Positions 49,708 through 60,889 of a DNA stretch of 64,000 bases are shown one piece after another. The stretch covers positions 1,723,345 to 1,787,344 of the forward strand of contig OZ026559.1 of NCBI GenBank assembly GCA_964020155.1, given 5' to 3'. Source of the DNA: Chondrilla cf. caribensis (lineage: Eukaryota > Porifera > Demospongiae > Chondrillida > Chondrillidae). Every line of letters starts with the position of its first letter. The stretch's first letter is position 1. The position numbers and the translations under genes were made by a program. The notes below the pieces were generated by a model. The model ran no database searches, was not told where the DNA came from, and saw only the letters and a list, made by a program, of their open reading frames with translations.

Positions 49708-52700
49708 AACAAATGGAAGTTCTGTTATAGTTCCCGACAATGCAGTCTGTCAAGTCTGATCTCCAGTCTATATTTCATCAATATGATGACATACAGGAAT
49801 TGTTCTTTCGAGGAGATGACAGTTCTTTTGATATAAATACATGTGACTCCCATGGAAAGACTCTTCTTCACCATGCTTGTGAGTATGGATTGACTGAGGG
49901 AGTGTCAATTCTACTAGCCAATGATGCCCAGGCAGACAAACGTGACGAAAAGGGTTACACACCTCTTCACTGTGCATGCGAGAACAATCTTATTCATTAT
50001 GATATCTGTAAGATTTTGGTACAGAGGGACCCATATTTAACACTTCCGTTCACCCAAGGTGGTAGTGGATCCGGATCTACTGTAGCAGTTGTTACTTCTC
50101 AAGACGAGTGCAATAGAACCATCCTTCATTACGCATGCATACATGGTGATTTTGATATAGTAGATAATCTCCTAAAAGCTGGTGCTGATCCTTGTGCACA
50201 GGACAAGCTTGGTAACAACCGTATGCACTATGCTTGTGAGAATGGTCACCTGGAGTGTGTGCGACAGCTTATTGCAACCAGCCAAAATCCAATTGGATTA
50301 CTTCAAATCCCCAATAATGATGGTATTACACCTCTATCTATGAAAACACACATTGGTGGGACAATTTTACACATTGCTTGTGAAAATGGTGATGTTTATG
50401 TAGCAGCAAAGCTACTTGAAGCTGGTGCTGACCCCAATTTGACAGATGTGTTTGGTTCCACACCTCTGTCTGTAAGAACAGGCGGTGGTGGAACCATCTT
50501 ACATGCTGCCTGTGAAAAAGGAGACATTAATCTAGTAAAGAAGCTTCTGGAGGCTGGTATTGATCCCAATGTAACAGATGACTATGGTTTCACACCACTC
50601 ATGAGAGCAATAGTGGGTACCAGCAAGTCTGGTATTACCACTGATGTGGTTTATTCCATCATTAATGCTCTTTGTAATAGCAAATGCAATGTAAATGCGC
50701 AATTTGTATCCCCAAAGTCATCTCACTCAAATGTATCTCATTGTGAGGGTTCTACTGCTCTGCACATGGCTATTGATGGATGGACAGATAATCTCATGTG
50801 TATACAGGCAATAGTTGATAATGGTGCAGCACTGGATACAAGAGATGTACATGGTCGTACTCCTCTTCACATTGCTAGTATGTGGGGACACCACAGATTG
50901 ATCAAACTACTAGCTCCTTCTCCAGAGTCTTTCCACTTCAAAGATTGTGATGGCTGTACACCTCTATACTATGCCTGCATGAACTTTCACCTTGAATTTA
51001 TAAGAACGTTAATTTTCCAGATTCCAGATGTTATTTGTGATTTAATGAAGGTTGCTAATAATGATGGTATTACACCTCTGTCTGTAAGAACAGGCAGTGG
51101 TGGAACAATCTTACATGTTGCCTGTGAAAAGGGAGACATTAATCTAGTAAAGAAGCTTCTGGAGGCTGGTGCTGATCCCAATGTAACAGATGAGTTTGGT
51201 TTCACACCACTCATGAGGGCAGTAGTGAGCACTAGCAAGCCTGGTATTACCACTGATGTGGTTTATTCCATCATTACTGCTCTTTGTAATGGCAAATGTA
51301 ATGTAAATGTGCCATTTGTATCCCCAAAGCCATCTCACTCAAATGTATATTATCATGAGGGTTCCACTGCTCTGCACATGGCTATTGATGGATGGACAGA
51401 TAATCTCATGTGTATACAGGCAATAGTTGATAATGGTGCAGTACTGGATGCAAGAGATGTACATGGTTGTACTCCTCTTCACATTGCTAGTATGTGGGGA
51501 CACCACCATTTGATCGAACTACTAGCTCCTTCTCCAGAGTCTTTCCACTTCAAAGATAATGACGGCTGTACACCTCTATACTATGCCTGCAAAAACTCTC
51601 ACCTTGAATTTATAAGAAAGTTTATTGTCCAGATTCCAGATGTCATTAGTAATCTAATGAGGGTTGCTAATAATGATGGTACTACACCACTGTCTGTAAG
51701 AACAGGCAGTGGTGGAACAATCTTACATGTTGCCTGTGACAAAGGAGACATTAATCTAGTGAAGAAGCTTCTGGAGGCTGGTGCTGATCCCAATGTAACA
51801 GATAAGTTTGGTTTCACACCACTCATGAGGGCAGTAATGAGTACTAGCAAGTCTGGTATTACCACTGATGTGGTTTATTCCATCATTACGGCTCTTTGTA
51901 ATGGCAAATGCAATGTAAATGTGCCATTTGTATCTCCAAAACCATCTCACTCAAATGTATATTATTGTGAGGGTTCCACTGCCCTGCACATGGCTATTGA
52001 TGAATGGACAGATAATCAATTGTGTGTACAGGCATTAGTTGATAATGGTGCCGCACTGGATACAAGAGACGTATATGGTCGTACTCCTCTTCATATTGCT
52101 AGTATGCGGGGACACCACCATTTGATCAAAATACTAGCTCCTTCTCCAGAGTCTTTCCACTTCAGAGATAATGACGGCTGTACACCTCTGTACTATGCTT
52201 GCGATAATTTCTACCTTGAATGTGTCAGAGAGTTCATGGTCCAGATTCCAGATGTTATTTGTGATTTGATGAAGGTTGCCAATAAATATGGTGCCACACC
52301 TTTATCGGTACAAGCAGAAAATGATCAAACAATCCTACATGTTGCCTGCAAGAAAGGAGATCTTTCTATAGTTAAGAAGGTTCTTGAAGCAGGTGCTGAT
52401 CCTAACTCACGTGATCAAAGCACTTTTACACCACTTATGCTTGCTGTGCAGTATGCTGATGATGTAAAGGCTGCTGATATCATTGCTATTCTCTGTGAAT
52501 TTGAATGCGACCTCAATATGCAGATATCACATTTTTCAAGATCTGTAACAGCTCTTCATCTTGCCTGTGAATTAGGCAAGGAAAACTGTGTAGAAACTCT
52601 TGTTGCCAAAGGAGCAGATCCAAATGTACAGGATAATGAAGGTGTTACACCTTTGATGTCAACTCTCCAGTGTCATGGAAGTGATACGGACATGAATCTG

Positions 52701-54825
52701 TTGTCAATTTTGTTGTCTCTGGACTGGAAACCTGACATTAAAGACAATATTGGACGTACAGCACTCCATTATTTGGCCAAGTGTGATGATATTCGGATAC
52801 CATTGATGCTCATCTCAGCTGGATGTGATGTAACAGCAGTTGATAATTATGGACTGACATTCTCTGATCTGATATCAAAAGAATCATTTCAACTCATAAA
52901 CAAACATCTTTTGAGGATTGATCGTCGACATATCATTTGTGTTGTAGGATATCCGAAATGTGGGAAGACTACTATTATTGCAGCTTTTCAACAGGCTCAA
53001 CAAAACCGTGGTACATTTCAAAGATTTACTGCACGTTTTCAGAACACAAAAGTAACTGTTGCTAACAGTCGAACATCTGGGATAGACACTAAAGTGATTA
53101 CTACTAAAAGCCTGGGAAGCTTAATCGTTTTTGACTTTGCTGGACAACCTGAATATTATGCCTCTCACCTAGCATTCCTTGAAAGTGCGTTATCATCCAA
53201 AGGATCTACAATTACCTTTATAATGATGGTTGACCTGAGATGTTCTAAAGAAGACAGAATAGCACAGTGTGAGGAATGGCTGTTCCCAATAAAGAGCATT
53301 TTAAAAGACCACAATATGCTGAATGTGATACTGATAGGCAGCCACCTTGACCAGGTAGGATCAGTATCCACATCAACCTTATCATTACAGGATACTCTGA
53401 GGGAGCTCAAGAGAACATTGGGTACACCTCAGATGGGGTTTATTGATTGCTGGGGAATGGATTGTCGTCAATGGTCATCAACAGGGATGACAAACCTACA
53501 AAATTACTTACAGTCAACTCGTCCTGTCCATAGTACATCAGCTGAAGCAAGCCAGGTCCCCCTTGGAGCCTGTTTACTGTTTAACAGACTAAAGAAGTCT
53601 GAGAATCCTCCACTAGCCATCACACCTTCCAAGATCATTGACAATCTGAAGGATGGACGTCCTCCATTTCCTCTGACAGTGAAGTACATTGACAGCTGTT
53701 GTCAAGACCTTGCTGCATCAGGCCTAGTCCTGTACATTCCCAACAGAGAAGATGCTGGGGAGAGCTGGTTGATTCTTGAGATGGAAGAGATCCTCAGTCG
53801 TATTCACGGCAAACTATTTGCTCCTGATTCTGCAGAGTTTCCAATGCACCACAAGAATCTTGCTAATCAGTTTGGACTGGTTCACGTGGAAGAGCTTAAA
53901 TTAGCATTTAATGACAGCCCTCTTGATCCAGAAATGGTACAAAAGCTTTTAATGGCCATGGAATTTTGTCATCTCATAGACAGCTCACTGATGACAGAAG
54001 GAATATTGGCTGTCTTATTCTCCAAGGTTTCTGCTGATTCAGATATGGAAAAGAGACAATCATATTCTATATCAACTCCAACTGAACAACGTTTAATTTC
54101 AAATTTATGTCATTTTTCTTTATTTTTCCCTTCCCTTGTGAACGCCAATGGGTCAGTTGTCTCATCTATAGAATCTGATATCCCAGGAGATGATTGTCAT
54201 TGGGTGTGTTGGGAGCTGAGCACAGTGAAGCCTCACTTCCTTCATCCTAGATTCCAACAGGCTGTGTTCATCAGACTGGCTTGTAACCATGTACATAAAC
54301 ACAAGTCAGATCTCTCTACAGTTGAGGAACACAGCTGCACTGTCAGCAAGAATGCCATGTCCTGGAGCACTATCCATGGTGTAGATGTCTGCATACAGAT
54401 CATGCACAAGTCTACAATCAAGGTGCTGGCTAGGGGTAGACCAGGAGTGAAGGTGTCCTCCTTGATGGAGATGTTTTCAAGTGTAGTCAGTGATGTCCTC
54501 ACAGTGCGAGCTAACCACGCTCCAGGTGTGGATGCCTACTCTGTATTTCGTGTGATGGAGAGGGGCACTCCAGGAGAACATACTGTACCAGTCTCCTCAA
54601 TCATTGATGTTGTTCAAGGCAGTGGAATGTATGTTAACTCCAGAGAACGTCCACCTAAGCTGGTTTCATTGAAAGACCTCTTTCTTGACTGGGAAATATC
54701 AGTGACACTGCTGGAGAAGATGGTATCTATTTCCCAAATTAACCACTCTGTTCAAACTACAAAAGTAGATGTTTGTGAAGACACCCACAGTGGACCTGTG
54801 ATGCTTGATGGACAGTATAATGAAA
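49708..54825 (+). other. Gene C giant exon
   Basis: Acceptor TTATAG ends 49707; donor TGAAA|GTGAGG has GT at 54826, aligned with donors of A and B. The frame would otherwise stop at 54894-54896 in the intron. A segment between the last ankyrin modules and Roc present in A and B (for example the TILHHAFLGNDVQFVENLL part) is shortened here around 52600. Confidence 0.8.
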
Positions 54826-56677
54826 GTGAGGTTCACTTTTTTATTCTCAGGATTATTATCATTTATTCTAATGCTTATAGACTAGGACTATGTTAGTTCT
54901 CTTTGTTTGCTTAGGATTGAAGTTGTTGATGTTAGCTTCATGCAGACATTGTTAACTGTCTAACCTACCTTACTACTACTGCACTACAGCTTGCTCAAAT
55001 AATCCTCAAGACATTGGTAGTTCAAAACAGAAGTCAACAAGTGGTGATAAGGAGCAGAGGACTACTGAGTATGCACCTGGTCCAGGACCTGGCAAACCAA
55101 CCACAAAATATGATGTTACACGTAAGTCGTCTAGAGTACAGGAGTATTGAGTGTGGTTACTACAGTTCATATTCTCCATCTATTGTCTGATTTCTATAGC
55201 ACTTTTGATAATAAAGGATGATCTGATCCGACTGATTGGATTGAAGACATGTGTCAAATGGAGTGAATTTTCCCTCTACTTGGGTATAAAGAAGCACATT
55301 AGAGATGAGGTATCTCTCAACTGCCATAGAGTGGCAATGGACTGCTTCATAGAAGTAGTTGGTCGATGGTTGTCACATGAAGAGGGCACAGGTGACAACC
55401 CACGTACATGGGAGACTGTGTTTAGTGCCCTTCGTGATATGGGACAGTCTCATCTTGTGGAGGAGGTGAAAGCAGAGCTATTCGCAACTATGGCTACTGA
55501 AGGTAAAGGAAGAGTTTGAATTCCGTATTGCATTGCTGCTTTTAATTTACCTCTACTTTTCTCATTAGAGAGGAATCAGGCTACAGAACAAGACCTTGTG
55601 CACACTCTCACTCCCAACAAGGGACAGTCCTCAGATGTACAGACTGGAGCTGATGAAGGTTTGTGATCATGTAACCAGGTCTTATACATGTACAGATAGT
55701 TGTTTGTCCTCCCATATCTTGCTTTTAGCTATAATTTTGTATGTATATTATACTCCAATTCCTACCACATTGTTCATATCCACAGATAACCTACTGGTCT
55801 TACTGGAGGATGACCATGAATCTCAGAGTATTATAAAACCTGTTGTCAAAACACAAGAAATATCTCCCAAATCAGATGTACCACAAAATGACAATTCTGG
55901 TAGCCTAAGTCCTCATTCAATTAAGCAAGATGTTCTCTACTCTCTCACTCCTGATAAAGAACAGTCTTCACCTGTACAGACTGGAGCCGATGAAGGTTTT
56001 TCATGTCCACATTTTTGAGCTCTTAGCTAAATTATTCTGAATTTACTTTATGTCTTCCCATATCAGTGTTGCTGAGCTTAATGTGTTCAGCATACATGTG
56101 TGCACCATGCAACTATGCAATCAACACCATCCTGCTCATGTCCACAGATACCCTACCAACCTTGCTTGATGATGTGGAATATGTTGTCAGAGCTCAAGAC
56201 AAAGCTCCTGAATCAGATGTACCACAAGAAGAAGAGAAGCCTGGCAGTGAACCTCAAATGAACCAGAAGTGTACGTGTAAGATAAACTGACACAACTATA
56301 ACTGACTCAAATCCTGTGATCAATAGATTAGTAACTGTTCTTGTTTGATTTCACTTATAGCACTCAAAATGAAACCAACTGAAGCAGAACTAGTTCGACT
56401 GGTTGGATCACAGATGTGTGCTAAGTGGAATACCTTTGCTGTCTACTTGGGTATCAAGAAGCACATTAGAGATGAAGTATCTTACAAATGCCTCAGAGAA
56501 CCAAAGGACTGCTTCATAGAAGTAGTTGGTCGATGGCTGTCACATGAAGATGGTACAGGTGACAACCCACGTACATGGGAGACTGTCTTTACTGCCCTCC
56601 AAGAGATGGGGTTCACTCTTCTTGTGAAGGAGGTGACACAGAAACTGTCCAAGAGACGGAAAACCTCCCAACAATAG
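49740..56677 (+). CDS. Gene C: ankyrin-Roc-COR protein with two death domains
   Basis: Predicted CDS join(49740..54825, 54990..55121, 55200..55502, 55569..55658, 55786..55995, 56148..56276, 56361..56677), 2088 residues, open with all junctions phase 1. It is the shortest paralogue: one copy of the N-terminal 38-mer instead of two, a shorter ankyrin region (to about 1060) with three 612-bp modules, Roc P-loop GYPKCGKT from 1070, switch RTSGID, DFAGQ, SHLD, then COR and C-terminal domain to 1695. Death domains lie at 1740-1840 and 1984-2088. The alpha death-domain exon of A and B is missing, and the giant exon is predicted to splice straight to the linker at 54990 in frame. A five-codon uORF (49713-49730) precedes the start. 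Confidence 0.83.
54990..55121 (+). other. Gene C linker exon 1
   Basis: 44 codons, acceptor CACTACAG, donor GTTACAC|GTAAGT (GT at 55122). Near-identical to 35901-36032 of gene B. In B it follows a death domain; here it follows the giant exon directly. Confidence 0.72.
55200..55502 (+). other. Gene C death-domain exon 1 (gamma type)
   Basis: Acceptor TTTCTATAG ends 55199, donor TGAAG|GTAAAG has GT at 55503; 101 codons. LIRLIGLKTCVKWSEFSLYL, MDCFIEVVGRWLSHEEGTG, PRTWETVFSALRD. Near-twin of gene B's second death domain. Confidence 0.82.
55569..56276 (+). other. Gene C linker exons 2-4
   Basis: Phase-1 exons 55569..55658 (30 codons), 55786..55995 (70 codons) and 56148..56276 (43 codons). They match the three linkers of gene B one by one, with small in-frame losses. 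The repeated ending SSDVQTGADEG / SSPVQTGADEG is present here too. Confidence 0.75.
56361..56677 (+). other. Gene C terminal death-domain exon
   Basis: Acceptor CTTATAG ends 56360; stop TAG 56675-56677. 105 residues with CAKWNTFAVYLGIKKHIRDE, VSYKCLREPKDCF, PRTWETVFTALQ. The SYKCLREP variant is shared with gene A (not B), which hints at gene conversion or shared descent of this exon between A and C. The 3' UTR intron 56691-56802 follows. Confidence 0.85.
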
Positions 56678-56802
56678 ATTATCATATTCGGTGAGTGTCT
56701 AGTGAGAGAGCACACAGAAACCCACTGCACAGTACATATGTCTGTTTACTCTGTGTCAACTCCACACAATGTACTGATGGTGTTCTTTATCATTTCCTGC
56801 AG

Positions 56803-57979
56803 AACTTGCACTTTTGCACTACTTAGGATCCGAGTGTGTGTGTTTGTAGTTTATTTGTGGCACTTTCAACATGTTTCCTCAAAATAGTGTTCATTTGCAC
56901 ATGGAAATGATGTTCAACTTTATCTTTCTCAGGTTGGTTTATAGATAGCACATTCATGTGTGTTCAATTGTATTGTCTTTTGTACTGTGTACCACACATA
57001 GTAGAGACCTCATTAACCCATACATTATTACCCACATCTCAATGTGTACTCTATGGGAAGGTCCTTTACTGGAATCCATCTGTGTGGTACCACTCTTTCC
57101 TGATTACATATTGTCCTCAATAGAGAGGTACCACTGTAGAGAACTCTATATCCTAGTCCCAAAGTGTCCTTAATGGACAGGTTCTGATATACATCATAAA
57201 TATTTTAGTCCAAAAATCTTCAGTCATTTCTGTTGGACCGTGCACAATTACACTCACACCCGATCACAAACACAGGCATAGTCTCAAATTGTCCTTAGTA
57301 GACAGGTTTGCCACATGTACATTACCACATGTACATATACTTTACAACTGTACTTGTCTTTTCCCAATTCTACAGCACTTTTGCTCTTTACAATAACACC
57401 TTTTGGTGTTATTGTGTGTACTCCCTCATGAGTACCTTATTCAAGAAGAATTGATTCTGATAATTAGTGGAGATTATCCTTCTCCAGTCATCTCATCCTC
57501 TCAACATGGTAAGTGGAAAAACAATGGATACATTGTCAATGTTGTGGTCATGTGAGGTTCACATGGGATGTGGTGTGTTGTACGCTACTATCTACTGTGT
57601 GTGTACAGATGTACAGTACAGGACGTTGTAGTGTGAATGTGTACAAATTAAGCCAGTTATTGTGGTATATTACCATGGTAACCATTTCACCCACTTTTTA
57701 GAGTCCTGTATGAGAACTACTTTTGCTGTCGGAATATCTGTGGGTGACAATAACAGTTCCTGTTTGGTCAACACCATCACTTAAGCTTATACACCAGTGT
57801 TAGATGGTGTACTTAACCCACAATAGAGACAACAGCTCTCATTATCAGAATTTGACAATTGCAAGGAGTCATAAAGATATCCTAACTGGTGTTATGGTTA
57901 GTTTTGACACTCCTAAACATGCACACATGCACACATGCACACATGCACACACCCATACATGTACTGTATGCTCAGTAAC
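56803..57979 (+). other. Downstream region of gene C
   Basis: Presumed 3' UTR, dispersed repeat (57000-57300), the block matching 13371-13620 (from 57703), and a CATGCACA microsatellite (57918-57957). No gene. Confidence 0.5.
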
Positions 57980-59720
57980 ATACCTTTCCCTCTACCTGGG
58001 TGCAGAGTAACACATTAGAGATGAAGTATCTCTCAACTGCCATAGAGTGGCAAAGGACTGCTTCATAGAAGTAGTTGGTCGATGGCTATCACATGAAGAT
58101 GGTACAGGTGACAGCCCACATACATGGGAGACTGTCTTTAGCAAAAAGGAGCTCCTAACACTCCTCAGGGGAATTTGGCAAGGAGTCGTAAACTTTGTCC
58201 TTGTTATGCTGTGGTTAGTTTATATATGTATGTACACATGCACACACATGCATGCATGCAAATACACACATTCACCCACCTGCACACATGTATGATGTAA
58301 ACACAAGCAAACACACATGCACTGTGTGCTCAGTGTCACCTTCCCCTCTACATGTGTGTAGAGGAAATTCAACTCACTCTAGTTGAGTGTAGAGGAGCAC
58401 ATTAGGGATGAAGTATCTCTCAACTGCCATAGAGTGACAAAGAACTGCTTCATAGAAGTAGTTGGTCGATGGCTGTCACATGAAGATGGTACAGGTGACA
58501 GCCCACATACATGGGAGACTGTCTTTAACAAAAAGAAGCTCCTAACCCTCCTCAAGAGGATGATGAATCCAGTTGTGAACCTCTCTACTGGACCACATGT
58601 GTAGGTGAGATGAACTCATAATGCTATTTTGAGTATCCTTATGACCATTCTTTGGTTCTATTTATAGTGCTCCAGATTCAACTCACAGAAGCACACCTAG
58701 TAAGATTGGTTGGATCACAGGATGTGTGCTAGGTGAATACCTATTTTTTTACCTGGGTGTAAAGGAGGACATTAAAGATGAAGTATCTTACAAATACCTC
58801 AGAGAACCAAAGGACTGCTTCATAGAAGTAGTTGGTCGATGGCTGTCACGTGAAGATGGTACAGGTGACAGCCCACATATATGGGAGACTGTCTTTACCA
58901 AAAAGAAGCTCCTATCACTTCTCAAGGGAATTCGATAAGGATTTGTATACAGTATCCTAGCTAATGTTATGGTTCGTTTTAATGTACACACAGAAGCATA
59001 TGCACAAAAACACCCACCCACATACACACACACACATGCATACATACATACACATACACACATACACACATACGTATATATATACACATACATACATACA
59101 TACGTACGTATGCACACAAATATGTACTGTATTCAGTGAATATGTTTCTCTTCGCTTATGTGTAGAAGAACACATTAGAAAAAATATATATCTAAATGTC
59201 AAGGACGGGGAGTCTGGACCACACATGTAGGTAAGACAAACAAATAATCATACTAATACTCACTGTCCTCATACAACACTTCTTTGGTTGTTGCTTGGCC
59301 TTGTAGTGTTCCAGGTTGAAGCAGCTGAAGCACAGCTGGTAGGATTGGTTGGAATACTGAAGTGTACTCAGGGGGTATGAGGTCCTTCTACTTGGATCAA
59401 GTAGAGAATAACAATTACGAGATGATTAATCTCTCAACTGCCCTAGAGTGTGTCCACATGGACACACACACACACACACTAATGCGTGCTATGTTCAAAA
59501 TCCCTCTACCTGGGTGTAGAGAAGCACATTAGAGACATACTCAACTGCCATAGAGTGGCAAAGGACTGCTTCATAAAAGTAGTCTATCAATTGCTGTCAC
59601 ATGATGATGGTACAGTCTGGTCTTGTGAAGTGAACAAGATGTTCATGTCTCTCTCACTACTGACAACAGGCAACAGTCTCCACCTGCACAGACTGGAGCT
59701 GATGAAGGTTTGTATTTATG
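57980..59720 (+). pseudogene. Decayed death-domain and linker exons, unit 3
   Basis: Fragments at 57985-58185, 58375-58600, 58665-58938, 59308-59440 and 59500-59640, the last joined to a linker remnant to about 59708. The first has the shared TAA (58008-58010). The third keeps an acceptor-like TTTATAG and almost a whole domain but has the extra G in GGATCACAG-GATGTG found also in unit 1. Separated by CATA/CACA microsatellites (58990-59115). Confidence 0.75.
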
Positions 59721-60889
59721 TACATACATTATTGTCAAACTCTTACAAGTTTATATTGTCCTCTAAATTCAAAATTTCCAGTCCACCCTATCTGTGTGGT
59801 ACCATAGTTACTCCATTCCATGTTGTCCTCAATAGAGAGGTACCATTATACAAAACTCCATATCCTAGTCTCAAAGTGTCCTTAATGTACAGGTTCTGTC
59901 CTATGCATACACAATCAAGCACACACCCATGTACAATCTCGTACATAATTACAATCTCAATTCTGTTCTCAGCATGTTTTCCGGTGGACATGTAGACCGA
60001 ATATTATTTTGGTGTGTTGGAATGGTCAACATGTCACATGGCCTGTCATATGGTGGTGAACTGTACTCACCTCATCATGTCCATGTATTCAATAGTATCA
60101 TTTAGAGATGATTTTCATATATCGAACTAGTTGCTGTATTTACCAACAAGTGCATGTATGTAGCATTGTTTATCCATATTATATTATAATTATTATCAAT
60201 TTAATTTATTATGATAATGCTTGTGTATTAATCAAATTTGGCATTCATAGGAATTACATAATATTGCTATTATGATGCAATGTTGAACTGAATTCAAACA
60301 CATCGTATTCTCTATAGCTATACCACATTTAATGCATAAAATTATGTGATGATCATTAATTTTAGTACATGTTTGATTTCAATGAATCCTGGTGTGCATC
60401 AGGTGAGTAATTATAATAAAATGGTTAATAATACTACTAATACTATTATTGACCATACCAATCTATATTAATGACTTATTGACCTAACCCTAAACAATAG
60501 TCTAAATATTCCAATTCTCTTAACCCTAACCCTAGCTCCCAATTCCAAGAAGTAAATTTTACAGAAAAACTCACTAGAATTAATAAAATATTTGCAATTA
60601 TAAAATAATACAATTTATATACCAAAATAAAATATTAATAATAATTGAAATCAATTGCAATAAAAACTATACATAATATATAACACAGCACATTAATAAT
60701 ATTATTATTAGAACAATAATAATAATATTATCAACTACAACTAATAAAAGGCTATAGCTAATAATAATTATATTACATATTTTGACACATTACAATTTGC
60801 ATCAATTATATATTCCATACAATATTCTGTGAAAGGTTGAGATTGTATATTATTATTCATTCAAAATGCCAAGCATCTCTGAAAGTACC
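59721..60889 (+). other. AT-rich tail of unit 3
   Basis: Matches the tails of units 1 and 2: dispersed-repeat copy (59790-59930), ACATGTAGACCGAATATT block (59989), then TAATAA-rich DNA. Two short CCCTAA runs lie at 60480-60545. No gene. Confidence 0.6.
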
